In this document: piece by piece, positions 44,439 to 55,356 of the stretch | Numbering within the stretch: the first letter of the stretch is position 1 | Layout: every line of letters begins with the position of its first letter | DNA from: Stentor coeruleus | Taxonomy: Eukaryota; Ciliophora; Heterotrichea; Heterotrichida; Stentoridae | Length of the DNA stretch: 64,000 bases | Direction: 5' to 3' | NCBI GenBank assembly: GCA_001970955.1 | Contig: MPUH01000219.1 | Location: 1 to 64,000, forward strand | Program-made: the position numbers and the translations under genes | Notes under the pieces: generated by a model | What the model saw: the letters and a program-made list of their open reading frames with translations, nothing else | What the model was told of the DNA's origin: nothing | Database searches by the model: none

Positions 44439-47400
44439 TTATTTCGATCTCAATGCTTTTGGCTCACGAATCCTATTAACATCAGGTCTCTTAACAGATA
44501 CCGCTGATGATACCTCACTTGTAAGTCCTGATGATATTCTCAACCCAGCACTAATCGGTGCAGTGACAGCTCCCATAAACCCAGTTCCAATACCTTTTAA
44601 AAACCCAGTTCCTCCTTCATTTTTTAATCCTGACAATGGTTTAGAAAATATCCCAGTAACCCCTTTACCAATATCCTTAAGTCCACCTAAAATACTCCCA
44701 CCAAGCTTTTCCCCAGATAAATCTTTTTGTTCAGCACCTTTAACTTTATTCACAACATTATATAAACTTCCAGTAATTGTACTCACAGTCTGAAATCCTC
44801 CACCAACAATATTAGATACTAAAGACTTAACACCAATTTTAACCCCATCTTTAAACTCTTTAGGACCTTGTAAAACACCTTTAACAGGTTCAGATATAAA
44901 TTCAAAAACCCCAGTTCCAAGTTTATTCATAAGTCTTATTGGATTTCCAAGCATATCAGAAGATCCTAAAAGTCTATAAACTTGTCTTATACCTTGTTGT
45001 TTATAGTTTTGTATAAGAGTATCAGCAAGTTTTAATGGGGTTTGGAAACTATCTGTAATGAGGATTTGAGTAAAAACTAAAGGTGAGTCGGTTATATTGA
45101 CAAATGATGAAACAAGACCTACAGCAGCTGATCTCACACCAAAAGCTTGTCTTGGGTCTAGTTGGAATTCGAATTTTTTAGATTGGACTTTGAAAGATAC
45201 ATTGATTTTTAAGGTATAAAGACGGAGATAGTTCATGTATATTTTCATTGAAGATTTTGGTTTGTTTTCTATTAATTGAAGCTCAGGGCTAAGTTCAGGG
45301 AATGCTTCAATTAATGTTTTCCCACCTACAGGTGTGTATTCAGCTTGATCAAGAAATGTATCTTTAATTTTCCCAACAAAGTCGATTATTTTATAAAGGA
45401 CTTCTTGATTTAATTGCACTTGGAGTTCTTGGAAATTTACTTCAGCCCATGGGAAACGTGTGAAACTTTCAGTTGATAATCTTCTGAGTTTTGATTGGAA
45501 AAATGGAGTTTCCGTATCATCAGTTCCAGTAAACATAACTGCATATTGTGTATCTTCTTTATCCATATTGTCTAATTGGATTTTTCCGATTTTTATATCA
45601 GTTTTAAGCTTGCTTTGACCATGTCCTTCAGTTATTTTAACCCAAACAAAAATGTTGAAAATACTGAAAAAAAACAACTCTTTAGGCTCTTTTGTAAACA
45701 AACTTATCCCGATTCCACTAAGCATAAATTTCACCTGACTTGAACTTTCCCATACATTTTTTTCTGGTATTTCTTTTTTCTTCCCTAATTCTAATCTTCT
45801 AGTCACTCCTGATATTCTAACCTCAGCCGCGATATCGAAAAAAGATTTTTTTTTCCTTTTAACTTTTAATAGAGAATATGTGATTTCCTGTCGATCTTTA
45901 CGTATTGTTACAGATGTAGAGTCGGCCCATGGTAGTTCAACCCCAGGAGGGATTGTAAATGTATATTTATCACGAGAAAGTATTAATGGAAATTCAGTAT
46001 TATTGGCTATAGTAAATTCTGGATGAGAAGGGTCTCTAATAAGTAAAGATATTGTTGATTGATCTTCAGATGATATTGAGACCTGGACAAAAGTTCTATA
46101 GTCATTAGTATTGTTGGGTAAATACCATTGGGTGCTGTTCAGTCTTTCTTCTACAAGTGACTCTAAAGATACTTGGAAATCTGTTATTTCTTCTAAATTA
46201 AATCCATTCGACCAATGTTTTGAATTCGTTGATATCTGGACAACTTTTGATTGATAAGAGTTCTCAAGTTGATATGGCATATTTTCTCCAACTATCCTCG
46301 TTACTATATTCCCTGGTTTCCCATCAATCAATTGCCTTATATACAAATTCCTTGAAGTTCTATTACTAACAGTAAACCTTGGGCTTATAACAATCAATTT
46401 ACTTTTCACTAAAGGTAAAGGACTACTTAAAATCTGCACACCCAATAAAATTTCTTCTACATTCAAAGCTCTTGCACTTTCCATATTTAAACACCCTGAT
46501 ACACCTACAGTATTTGTATTTATTTCTTTACTATAACCACTATATTTATTTCCAACTTGTGCTCTGATTCTTATTTTATCCCTTCTAGCTCTAACAAAAC
46601 ACATTGATGATTTTTCTACTTGAAGGTTTTTTTTGAATTCAAGGTTTAAATTTGTCCTATTTATGACGATATATCGAGAGTATACTTGGAATAGTTTACA
46701 ATTTATATTGCGGCTTATTGGGATGAAATTTGGGAGTTTTGAGAAAATGTCGTATTCGATTGTATCAAGCATGATTTTATTGTGGTTAGCAGGAAGCTCG
46801 ATTTTACAACTGGATGTGGTTAGGTCGATCCAGGCAGTTGGCATTGGGGAGTCGAGGGTTAAGGACATTTGGATTTTACCTAGGGATCTTGGGTTTACTG
46901 GAAGTTCTTTGGATTCACCAGGGAGAACAGTGACTCTTAAGGATGTCATAGGCTGATGGTAGAGAACTAAAGGACAGGGTAAGAGATTTTGTATATAGAA
47001 ACTAGGTACAAAGACATAGATTAAATGCAAAAAGTTCTGCTCATCTTTCATTGATAGTTTTTCTATATTATAATGTCCACCAGAAAATATAAACGACCCA
47101 GTAAAAACAGAAGGTCCTGAATCTGAAAGTACTTTCATTTCCTGATCATAAAAACTTAAAGGTAAATTAATCCTCTCCATAGGAGGTAGTTTTAATTTCA
47201 CAAAGCTAGATGACACTTCAAAGAATTTATCCGTAAGGTTAAGCAACTCAGTTTCAGTCCTCAAAATAAAAGTGATTTCTTCAGTATTTTCTTGTAACTG
47301 CAACAAACAACTCACATAATTATTATTCCTTTTAATCGTAAATTCCTTAGTACAACCAGTAATTTCTATATAAACCTGATTACTATTATCAGCTTGTAAT

Positions 47401-50400
47401 ATAAAATGCGATACAAATTTTTCCCTACTTTCCCCTGTATTCTTAACACTAAACCTTTTATTTTTCTCAACAATTTTATGATTCTCATCAGGACAACTCA
47501 CAACAATATCTTCCCCAAGTTCATTTACCACATAAACAAAATCATCATCACGTTCATCTTTAATTTCCTTAGCCCAAAACTCAGGATCTAAACTAAATTT
47601 CTTAACAAGTCTTGCAAGTGTTCCAAGCATATTCTCACTAATATTTATATTTAAAAACTTATCTGAATACAATTGAAAGTCATAAGGCACTTCTTTTTCC
47701 TTTTGTAAAAATTTCGCATTAAATTCCCATTCTTCTATAAGTGCTTCTGTTATAAGTCTGAAATCTTTAAAATAATAGCATTGGATATAGAGTTTGCTAA
47801 AAACTTTAAATGAAATTTCTTTTCCATTAATATTAGCTGATAAATCAAATTTACTTATACAAGCGAATATAAGAGGAACAGGTTTTATAAGTGTATCATC
47901 AGTGAATTTTATTGAAATAGATGATGAGGTTAAGTTAAGTTTTATAGGGATTGATGGGGGTTTAAGCTCTGTTTGTGAAGTTGGTGTTGGGACTTGTAAA
48001 GCTTTCCAGGTTTCAGTGAGTTTTTGGAAAAAGTCTAAATCCCGAAACCCTGCGTCAATAGCGATTTTATCTAGAGTGAAATCAATTGATGATGCAAAAT
48101 TGTTACTTTCTAAGAATTTGTTGTATTTTAGTTCGAATTGGGTGGGCATAAAAAGGTTTTCAGTTTTTTGGTGGGTGTTTTTGACCATGTTGTTAGCAAA
48201 AAGCCCAACAACTGAGGTTATTTTCTTAAAATTCACTATAGCTGTTTCTGAGTAAGCTAAATATTTATTGTCCTCAGCTGTTTTTTCACTAGAAAAATCT
48301 AAAGATATCGACACATTAAACATCCCAACACGTTTATCTAACCTTGTAGCATCAAGAGGTAAAAGAATTGTAATATTCGACATCTCAGCTTTAATTTTTA
48401 TCAACCCAGACGAAACCTCTAAAGGTTCATCTTTCTTAATATCTTTTTCTTTTATTTTTAAACTTTCATCCAAAAAGTCATGACCTTTAGTTACCTCCTT
48501 AGTAAACTCTTGTAATTTACCACAAAACTCAGCAGGTACACAAATCCTTAAATCATTAAGTAAAAAATCAACACAAGTTGTCCCATCATATAAAACCTTA
48601 CCAGAAAACTGTTTTAATTCTTCAACTGCATCAGCAAATTCATCATCAGCAGGTTGTAATATTGGATTACATATTATCTTATTGATTTTAACACCTTGTC
48701 TATTATCTCTTAATTCTATAAACCCAAGATGGAAATCGCATTGGATATTTTTTTTACTTTTTATTAGAACTTCAATACCAATATCACTAATTTCAGCAGT
48801 AGCTAAATCATTGGAGTTTAATATAAGATTAATATTAATGTTTTGGATTTTAAAGATAAATTTTGTCATTAGGCTGATTTGGATTTCTTCATTGGTTTTA
48901 AGAAGATCAGGGTCTAATGGTGGAGGTTTAGATATGCTTGATAATTCTTGAAGGATGGATTTTTTTAAAGATAAGAGGAATGATAAGGTTGAATCTTCGA
49001 GGAATATAGAGATTTGATAAAAGACTATTTCAAGGATAAATGCTGGAACTTGAGAGTTTTCGGTTAGGATGTTATAGAGAATAACATCGATGGTTATTGG
49101 TTTCATGATACAATTACGATTATTGAGATTTGATGATGAGGTGGTGAAAATTTCAAAGTTTCTTAAGCGGAAGATGTATTTGTCGTATGTGGTGGTGTCT
49201 ATGGTTTGAGGGGAATTACTAAGGATAATACTTCCGAAATCTATTATGAGTTGTTGTGATTCAGGATTTTCAGGGTTTAAAGGAACTATGATATTCGGGG
49301 CTTCAAGATGGATGTTTAGCTTGAGACTTGTTTTAATACCACTAGTCATAACTTCAGATATATATCTTTCTCCTTGGGTTATATACTTTTTAGTGTTCTC
49401 TGTAGCATTTTGGGTATACTGAGAATAATCAATCTGGCTCTCACAAGCATCTTTAATAGAATCAATAGTTTTTAATATTGTCCTAAGTTTAACAACCATT
49501 TCTACCTCTCCAGAAGACATCAATCCAATAGACAAACCACCTTTATTTGTCACATCAAGTTCATATCCTTTAGATCTGATAATATATGGAAAAGCTGATG
49601 AATTCTCTAAATCCATCAATTCTGAACCAGAAATCCCTGCTTTACATATAAAAAATTCTTTAGAAACATGTACCTCACATTTAAGTTTTTTCAAATTATA
49701 AGCAATAAACCTAGTATCCCCTTGACCAATTATCAATGAAAGCTCTACCATAAAAAACTTAAAGTAAAATTTGATGAAATTCGAGGGAAAATCCACAAAA
49801 ACTTCAACATCAGAAACCCAACTTTCAACTTCATTTGTCAGTTTTTCCCTTTCTTCATTAATTTTTTTAAGTTTCATTTTGATTTTGTCGATTTTATCCT
49901 TTTTTTCCTCTTCACTTATGTTAGGCTTTCTAGAAAAAAACCCTGAAAAATATGATGAGGATACTGGCGCTGAAGCTGATTTTAGTTCTTCTTGCACTAA
50001 AGATTCTTGTTGAGCTAATTCAAATTCTTTATCAGCAATTTTCCGCTGTTGTAAAATCCCATCCCAGTCCTTAAGTTTTTCAAAACTTTCTAAATTCTTA
50101 ATAATTTCATCCTGTTTATCTTTCCTTTTCTTCGGGGTTTTGTTTTCTATATATAAACTTCGGTATTTCTCAGCTTCTTCCTGTGTAAAAGGTTCTTCTC
50201 TGATATTCCCAACAATACCTTTTTGGAACTTCTCAAAAAGACTTAAAAAATTCCCTGTTTTAAGTAAATGTGACAATTGTATTGTATCTAAATTTAACAC
50301 AAAAGCACTTGTTTCCATTTCTAATCCTACCTGCGGCATTGAAAAATCCCCTGATTTTTTATTCACAGTTGCTTGGAGTCTTAATGATGTCTTTGGAAGT

Positions 50401-51098
50401 AAAAACCTATGCTCAACCTCTTTTTTAAATTCTTCCTCAGCTATATTCCTACTTTCAGCTTCACCAGAAAGATTATAATCCATAAACACCCTAAAGTTTT
50501 TGACTTCTACTAATTTATACATAACACTGCTTTCTTCTATAAAATTTTCATTCCATAACTCATCACAAGTTACAGCTTTAAGTTCATCTAAAACAATACC
50601 AAAAGCGAATTTTGATGTACTTGATATACTGTCTGAGTATCGAATATACACATTTTTAATATCGATTTGTAAGTTGTGGACAACTTTTCCTACTAGTTTT
50701 TCAACAAAACCTTGGGTTTTTGTTTCGATTTCTGAGTCACTGATGGCTTCGAGTTGCCTGAGTTTTGTAAGTTTATTTGAGAAATGACGTGAAATTTCGA
50801 AGTCTTCTTTCCAATCTTCTGTTGGGATTGGGGATAAACACATATGAATGTTTGAGATTTGTATACGGAGAGGACTTTTTGCTAAAGAAGTCCATGGAAT
50901 ATTTGCTGAGATCTTACCTACGTATCCATATGATAGACGGAAGGGAAGGCCTAAGTTATCGAAAGCTGAAGCTTTTAAGTTTAGGTTTTCAAGGAGGATG
51001 TCTCCTGAAAACACGGAAAGATTCAGGTTTTCGGAGTTTAGATTCTCGATCCAGTCGCCGAGAACTTTGTTTAGCACACTTGCCACTGCGCCATTCAT
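44439..51098 (-). CDS. VPS13: VPS13-like bridge lipid-transfer protein
   Basis: The single open frame of 2219 codons starts with the chorein motif (LNKVLGDWIENLNSENLNLS... then SGDILLENLNLK), which forms the lipid-scooping end. The long middle has the alternating beta pattern of repeating-beta-groove proteins; the VAB/adaptor region carries the PRF and TNRTSRNLY-type Asn-rich pattern near residue 1550, and the C-terminus has the ATG2-C/DH-like region (GVLQGPKEF, GTGFLKGIGTGFMG). VPS13 moves lipids in bulk between membranes at contact sites. It is compact: yeast and human members exceed 3000 aa. No stop-bearing intron in 6.66 kb. Which VPS13 group is unclear. Confidence 0.88.
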   Translation of the reverse strand: MNGAVASVLNKVLGDWIENLNSENLNLSVFSGDILLENLNLKASAFDNLGLPFRLSYGYVGKISANIPWTSLAKSPLRIQISNIHMCLSPIPTEDWKEDFEISRHFSNKLTKLRQLEAISDSEIETKTQGFVEKLVGKVVHNLQIDIKNVYIRYSDSISSTSKFAFGIVLDELKAVTCDELWNENFIEESSVMYKLVEVKNFRVFMDYNLSGEAESRNIAEEEFKKEVEHRFLLPKTSLRLQATVNKKSGDFSMPQVGLEMETSAFVLNLDTIQLSHLLKTGNFLSLFEKFQKGIVGNIREEPFTQEEAEKYRSLYIENKTPKKRKDKQDEIIKNLESFEKLKDWDGILQQRKIADKEFELAQQESLVQEELKSASAPVSSSYFSGFFSRKPNISEEEKKDKIDKIKMKLKKINEEREKLTNEVESWVSDVEVFVDFPSNFIKFYFKFFMVELSLIIGQGDTRFIAYNLKKLKCEVHVSKEFFICKAGISGSELMDLENSSAFPYIIRSKGYELDVTNKGGLSIGLMSSGEVEMVVKLRTILKTIDSIKDACESQIDYSQYTQNATENTKKYITQGERYISEVMTSGIKTSLKLNIHLEAPNIIVPLNPENPESQQLIIDFGSIILSNSPQTIDTTTYDKYIFRLRNFEIFTTSSSNLNNRNCIMKPITIDVILYNILTENSQVPAFILEIVFYQISIFLEDSTLSFLLSLKKSILQELSSISKPPPLDPDLLKTNEEIQISLMTKFIFKIQNININLILNSNDLATAEISDIGIEVLIKSKKNIQCDFHLGFIELRDNRQGVKINKIICNPILQPADDEFADAVEELKQFSGKVLYDGTTCVDFLLNDLRICVPAEFCGKLQEFTKEVTKGHDFLDESLKIKEKDIKKDEPLEVSSGLIKIKAEMSNITILLPLDATRLDKRVGMFNVSISLDFSSEKTAEDNKYLAYSETAIVNFKKITSVVGLFANNMVKNTHQKTENLFMPTQFELKYNKFLESNNFASSIDFTLDKIAIDAGFRDLDFFQKLTETWKALQVPTPTSQTELKPPSIPIKLNLTSSSISIKFTDDTLIKPVPLIFACISKFDLSANINGKEISFKVFSKLYIQCYYFKDFRLITEALIEEWEFNAKFLQKEKEVPYDFQLYSDKFLNINISENMLGTLARLVKKFSLDPEFWAKEIKDERDDDFVYVVNELGEDIVVSCPDENHKIVEKNKRFSVKNTGESREKFVSHFILQADNSNQVYIEITGCTKEFTIKRNNNYVSCLLQLQENTEEITFILRTETELLNLTDKFFEVSSSFVKLKLPPMERINLPLSFYDQEMKVLSDSGPSVFTGSFIFSGGHYNIEKLSMKDEQNFLHLIYVFVPSFYIQNLLPCPLVLYHQPMTSLRVTVLPGESKELPVNPRSLGKIQMSLTLDSPMPTAWIDLTTSSCKIELPANHNKIMLDTIEYDIFSKLPNFIPISRNINCKLFQVYSRYIVINRTNLNLEFKKNLQVEKSSMCFVRARRDKIRIRAQVGNKYSGYSKEINTNTVGVSGCLNMESARALNVEEILLGVQILSSPLPLVKSKLIVISPRFTVSNRTSRNLYIRQLIDGKPGNIVTRIVGENMPYQLENSYQSKVVQISTNSKHWSNGFNLEEITDFQVSLESLVEERLNSTQWYLPNNTNDYRTFVQVSISSEDQSTISLLIRDPSHPEFTIANNTEFPLILSRDKYTFTIPPGVELPWADSTSVTIRKDRQEITYSLLKVKRKKKSFFDIAAEVRISGVTRRLELGKKKEIPEKNVWESSSQVKFMLSGIGISLFTKEPKELFFFSIFNIFVWVKITEGHGQSKLKTDIKIGKIQLDNMDKEDTQYAVMFTGTDDTETPFFQSKLRRLSTESFTRFPWAEVNFQELQVQLNQEVLYKIIDFVGKIKDTFLDQAEYTPVGGKTLIEAFPELSPELQLIENKPKSSMKIYMNYLRLYTLKINVSFKVQSKKFEFQLDPRQAFGVRSAAVGLVSSFVNITDSPLVFTQILITDSFQTPLKLADTLIQNYKQQGIRQVYRLLGSSDMLGNPIRLMNKLGTGVFEFISEPVKGVLQGPKEFKDGVKIGVKSLVSNIVGGGFQTVSTITGSLYNVVNKVKGAEQKDLSGEKLGGSILGGLKDIGKGVTGIFSKPLSGLKNEGGTGFLKGIGTGFMGAVTAPISAGLRISSGLTSEVSSAVSVKRPDVNRIREPKALRSK

Positions 51099-51929
51099 TT
51101 TTTATTTAGGTGTAGGTCTTGATTTTTTAATAGCAAAAATTCAATGGGGAAATTAACCTTATAGTTTCTGTTTATTTGGAAATTTTTGAAGAAAAAGTTG
51201 CGATTTTGAGATAAGTATGAAGGAAATAAGTTAAGGTTAAGAATTTTATTTTGGGTTTTTTAGTTGAGAAAAGATTTCAGATGCTTTTATAATGAGAGTT
51301 GAAGAATTGTGAGGATTTGAGGTATGATTGATATAATTAGGAAAATATCCTTTGTTGTATGAATTTATTGTTTAAACTATATCTTATGAAAAAACAGAGA
51401 TATTTTCGATTAATCTTATGATTTTATATACAATAAAATTGAAAGCCTTTTGCTGTAAAAATATTCAAGAGACTAAAAAAGTAGTTATTATAAATTTATC
51501 CTGCGACCAGTATTTTATGTACTTCAAAGACTATTGAAATAAATATATTGGCATATACACAGAAAAAAAAATCCTAATCTGGGAATCCATCAACTCAATT
51601 CTCAATACCTCCATCAAAAAAAAGTCCAAAAAATTCTAACTTGTAAAATTATTAAATTAAGCATTTAAGACCAAAGTTATTCACTAACACTCTCAAAACT
51701 TTTGTCTATATTCGCCGTCCATATTTCAGAAATAAAAAAAAAAAATAGAGGTAACTTTTTTATCACACCTACTAAACTGATTCAAACCATAAATTTTCTA
51801 TTTCACTTCTTAAAAACCAATAAAAATCTCATCAATCTCATATTCTATCACAAAAAAAATAATCAAAACACTTTCTTAATTTCCTAATAAAATCAATAAC
51901 TTAACCTATTTCATTATAAAAATCAAAAC
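51099..51929. other. Intergenic with an RBR relic
   Basis: About 830 bp between the VPS13 start and the AGC kinase stop. The middle (51430-51640) is a decayed RBR copy, listed separately. A 61-codon open stretch at 51702-51887 is low-complexity and not called. Confidence 0.5.
51430..51640 (+). pseudogene. Relic of the RBR ubiquitin-ligase 5' part
   Basis: It aligns with the first third of the RBR gene (about 39459-39705): shared blocks include TTTATCCTGC, ATATACACAGAAAA (against ATATGCACAGAAAA), CTGGGAATC and CTCAATACC, in the same order and strand. Small gaps break the frame and a deletion of about 40 bp lies near the start. The intact AGC kinase follows on the opposite strand, exactly as an AGC-kinase relic follows the intact RBR gene. 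Confidence 0.78.
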
Positions 51930-54221
51930 TTAGTTCCTAGAAAAATTAAACTCAGCAACAGAATCTCCAAGTTCTTCCTCATCATAATCTTCATCATCAA
52001 CAATATTCCTCTTAGGTGCAGTTGTCGGTAATTCTTCAGCAGGTTCATCTCCAGTTTCATCTAACTGTAACCATTTATTTCCAAGTCTTGGTGCTTTAGC
52101 TTTCTTTTTCTCTAAATCTTCCCAATTAATATCCCTAAAAAACACATGATGTTTAACCTGACTTATACTTGGTCTTTTAGTTGGATCTTTATTCATAAGT
52201 TTTCTCATCAAATCCTGAGCTTCTGGTCTAACTGTTTTAGGAAACTGTAGCATTCCATTTTTGATATTCCTAAACAATTCTTTTATATTATCTGAATAAA
52301 AAGGTGGAAGGCCAGTTAAAAGTTCATATAAAATAGCTCCGATACCATAAACATCAGCTGATTTTTCAGAACCTGATTTTGAAAGCATTTCTGGGGCAAG
52401 ATAAGCTGGGGAGCCACAAAAAGACATAGCAGGGTTTAAAGGATTAACATTTTCTTTTGCTAGACCGAAATCAGCTAATCTAACATGTCCAGCTCTGTCT
52501 AATAAAATATTTTCAGGCTTTAAATCTCTATATACAATATCTAAAGAATGCAAATATTCAACTGCTAAAATTGTTTCGGCTATATAAAATTTAGCTACAG
52601 ATTCAGCAAAACGACTTCTTTCAGATAAATGAGTCATTAAATCACCATTTGGGCAAAGCTCTAAAACCATATATAAGTTTTTAGGAGTTTGGAAAGCATA
52701 GCTCATACTGATTATAAATGGATGTCTTAGATATCTGAGGATTTTACATTCGCCTATTGCGTATTTTATTTGCTTTTGGGAGATAAGAAATTGCTTGTTT
52801 AATTGTTTTATTGCATAAACACGCTTTGTATCATTTTTTATAACTTTATAGACCTTGCCGAAACTTCCACTGCCCAGCTCGCCGAGGATTGTGAAGCTTT
52901 TGAAGTTCACTTCATCATTGAGTCTTGCGACTGATTTGAGGATTATCCCTTCTTTTATAGCGTCTTGATCTTCTTCGCTTTTGTTATCTTCAGCATTAAA
53001 ACCCCGTTTATGGATTTGACAGTAATCAATACCATTTTGAAGCCTTGTTACCCATTCATTAGTTAGATCTGCTTGAAGGGTGTAGAATTTATAGCTGCCA
53101 AGTTTAGAGTAGAGTACAAAACACATTGCGTTTTTGTTGCCATAAAGAAGTCCTTTAATAGTTTTTATATCCCAAATGTCTATAAGTTTCACTGTTAGCC
53201 AAGGTTCATCTTGATTCATAAACGACTCTTTATTATGAAAACATTTAAGCAAACCATTATCATGATCAATATACAAAAACACAAGCTTATCCTCAATAAC
53301 CAAACTTCCAGTATAATAAACTTCACTAGAAAAATTCAATGCTCCTTTCGGTAAATTCTCATTAATACTCTGCAACTGAAGTTCTCCCATAAATCTAGGT
53401 ATAAGTTCAAATATCTCTTGTGTTGATGCAACTTGTAAAGGAATCATCCCAGCTTGATCCTCAATTGTCATACAAGCTTTACTCTCAAGTAATAATTGAA
53501 CTATCGACGAATAACCTTTTTTACATGCCAAATGTAAAGCTGTACCTTTTCCTGAAGTCATTTTATTAATTTGTATCCTTGGATGTTTTATTATAGCCCT
53601 AACACATTCAACATGTCCATTATTCACAGCAAGCATAAGAGGGGTGAAACAATCTCTACTTTCACGATTACAAGCTGCATTTCTAGCAACAAATAATTGA
53701 ACAATATTAGAATGTCCAAGTTGACATGCAAAATGTAAAGCTGTATATCCATCAGTATTAGCTGTACTCAATAAATCTTCTTCATCATCAACAATTTTCC
53801 CTGCTTCTTCACGTTCATAATCACCAATTATTTGTAAGACTCCAGATAGAACCCCTGTACGAATTTTTTCAGCTAATATACTAAGCCAGTCTTTTGATGG
53901 AGCTGCTTCTTTTTGCTCGATCATTTCACGTTTGGCTCGAAGCTTGTCACGAATTGCAGCTTCTGCTTCATCTTCTGGACGGATTATGTCTAGGAAAAGA
54001 GCAGATGATTCGTTTATATCGTAACTGGATAAGGAGTTTTCTTCTGAGAGAAGGATTTCGTTTCCGTCTTTTATTAGGAGAATTCGGATCATGTTAGCTG
54101 ATTGGGACACTGTGGATGCTAGAATGGTTTTTAGCTCGGATATTGTGTGGTATGGCTCAGCTATTATAGCTTGTTTACCGGATTGGCTGGTTTGGTCGAT
54201 GAGCTTGAATGTAAGAAGCAT
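51930..54221 (-). CDS. Ubl-ankyrin-PH-AGC kinase fusion
   Basis: The 763-aa protein has, in order: a ubiquitin-like or RBD-like N-terminus (about 1-80), three to four ankyrin repeats (about 155-275, with TALHFACQLGH, TPLMLAVNNGH, TALHLACKKGY), a PH-like domain (about 305-405) and an AGC kinase (about 445-700) with GSGSFGKVYKV, AIKQLNK, YRDLKPEN, DFGLAKENV and the SFCGSPAYLAPE loop typical of PKA/AKT/S6K. The tail is acidic and ends EFNFSRN, faintly like an AGC hydrophobic motif. PH plus AGC suggests phosphoinositide control. A decayed copy of its 3' end is at 40411-40590. No stop-bearing intron. Confidence 0.86.
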   Translation of the reverse strand: MLLTFKLIDQTSQSGKQAIIAEPYHTISELKTILASTVSQSANMIRILLIKDGNEILLSEENSLSSYDINESSALFLDIIRPEDEAEAAIRDKLRAKREMIEQKEAAPSKDWLSILAEKIRTGVLSGVLQIIGDYEREEAGKIVDDEEDLLSTANTDGYTALHFACQLGHSNIVQLFVARNAACNRESRDCFTPLMLAVNNGHVECVRAIIKHPRIQINKMTSGKGTALHLACKKGYSSIVQLLLESKACMTIEDQAGMIPLQVASTQEIFELIPRFMGELQLQSINENLPKGALNFSSEVYYTGSLVIEDKLVFLYIDHDNGLLKCFHNKESFMNQDEPWLTVKLIDIWDIKTIKGLLYGNKNAMCFVLYSKLGSYKFYTLQADLTNEWVTRLQNGIDYCQIHKRGFNAEDNKSEEDQDAIKEGIILKSVARLNDEVNFKSFTILGELGSGSFGKVYKVIKNDTKRVYAIKQLNKQFLISQKQIKYAIGECKILRYLRHPFIISMSYAFQTPKNLYMVLELCPNGDLMTHLSERSRFAESVAKFYIAETILAVEYLHSLDIVYRDLKPENILLDRAGHVRLADFGLAKENVNPLNPAMSFCGSPAYLAPEMLSKSGSEKSADVYGIGAILYELLTGLPPFYSDNIKELFRNIKNGMLQFPKTVRPEAQDLMRKLMNKDPTKRPSISQVKHHVFFRDINWEDLEKKKAKAPRLGNKWLQLDETGDEPAEELPTTAPKRNIVDDEDYDEEELGDSVAEFNFSRN

Positions 54222-54552
54222 TTTATACCATTAATAGTTAAATCAACAGGTTATATGCTAGTTAGTGTTGGATTATAAATACGATAAAAGCTTTGGTTTA
54301 TAGTATCAGTGAAGATTATTTATAGTTTGAAGGTAGAAAAGGAAACCTTAGTTTGTTTTTAAATTTTTATATAAAGTTGTCTATGAATAATCAGTATAAA
54401 TTAGATGCTTAAAAGATTTAGTTATACACAACTATATTGTAGAAAACTAAGAATCATGTAATTTTATATTAAAACATCTTTAGATTATTTATACTTATTA
54501 TGTATATTAATATATTCACCTAAACTTAAATGTTTTTTAACACCCTATTCTT
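54222..54552. other. Intergenic, about 330 bp
   Basis: Between the AGC kinase start and the end of the next gene on the same strand. Nothing recognised. Confidence 0.4.
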
Positions 54553-55356
54553 TTAAACTCCCAACCTGTTATACCCTTCTCTACTCTTACTCTTTCTAAC
54601 TTTAGCTAAATGTTTCAAATATGGTTCTCCATATGCATCATTAATATCCAAATGCTTACATTCAATCTGAAATTTTTCAATACAACTTTTATTAAGCCTT
54701 TCTTTCTTCGGCACTGTAGTTTTAGGTCTAGTAAGTTTCCAACCACAAATTCCATTTCTCTGTAAAGCTGCTGAAGCTGGTTTTACAGCATCAGCAGAAA
54801 ATTCTTTTTTTTGACTTCTACGTATAGCATTAAGTGCTCTTGGTCTAGCATATGTATGTATAATAAACTCATTATGATCATTTGAATTTGGAATCAAATC
54901 ATCAATATAATTACCTAATGGTTCTTTCGAAGGAAAGTTTTCAAGTTTATTTGCTAATGAATTTATTAAATTTCTTGATGATTTATTATCATTACCTGAT
55001 GTGTTGATTATAACTAAAGGGGTATCTTTATAGGTTTCTATTGCTGATGATTGTGGAATTTGGTTTCGTTTTGATAAAATACCAATTTGCCCATTTGTAA
55101 TTCCTAGATATTTTATTGAATAAAAATTTCGACCTGATGCTGCTTGGGATAAGGATATTTGGGATGAGGGATCTGAGAATTTTTTTTTGTTTAAAAATAG
55201 ATAATTGCCACGGGAACATTTGAAGTTGATACGGCTTGTAGAAGATGGAGCTTCGATTGTTTTAAAATTGAATTTTTTGAGAGATTCTGGGATGGAGCTT
55301 TCCCATATGAATTTTTTATTAGATTTGCTAGGAGATTTGACTGAGAAATTTTCCAT
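54553..55356 (-). CDS. Hypothetical basic protein
   Basis: I do not recognise this 267-aa protein. It is Lys/Ser/Asn-rich with no signal peptide, membrane segment or clear coiled coil. The C-terminal third (about 175-267) seems the most constrained: ARPRALNAIRRSQ, NGICGWKLTRPKT and LDINDAYGEPYLKHLAKVR. The frame is clean, with ATG and TAA and codon use like its neighbours, and no intron. A cytoskeletal or nucleic-acid role is only a guess from its charge. Confidence 0.62.
   Translation of the reverse strand: MENFSVKSPSKSNKKFIWESSIPESLKKFNFKTIEAPSSTSRINFKCSRGNYLFLNKKKFSDPSSQISLSQAASGRNFYSIKYLGITNGQIGILSKRNQIPQSSAIETYKDTPLVIINTSGNDNKSSRNLINSLANKLENFPSKEPLGNYIDDLIPNSNDHNEFIIHTYARPRALNAIRRSQKKEFSADAVKPASAALQRNGICGWKLTRPKTTVPKKERLNKSCIEKFQIECKHLDINDAYGEPYLKHLAKVRKSKSREGYNRLGV

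Noticed and set aside
50140-51156. Several plus-strand open frames opposite VPS13
   Set aside because: They are antisense shadows of a 2219-codon gene with clear chorein and VPS13 features.
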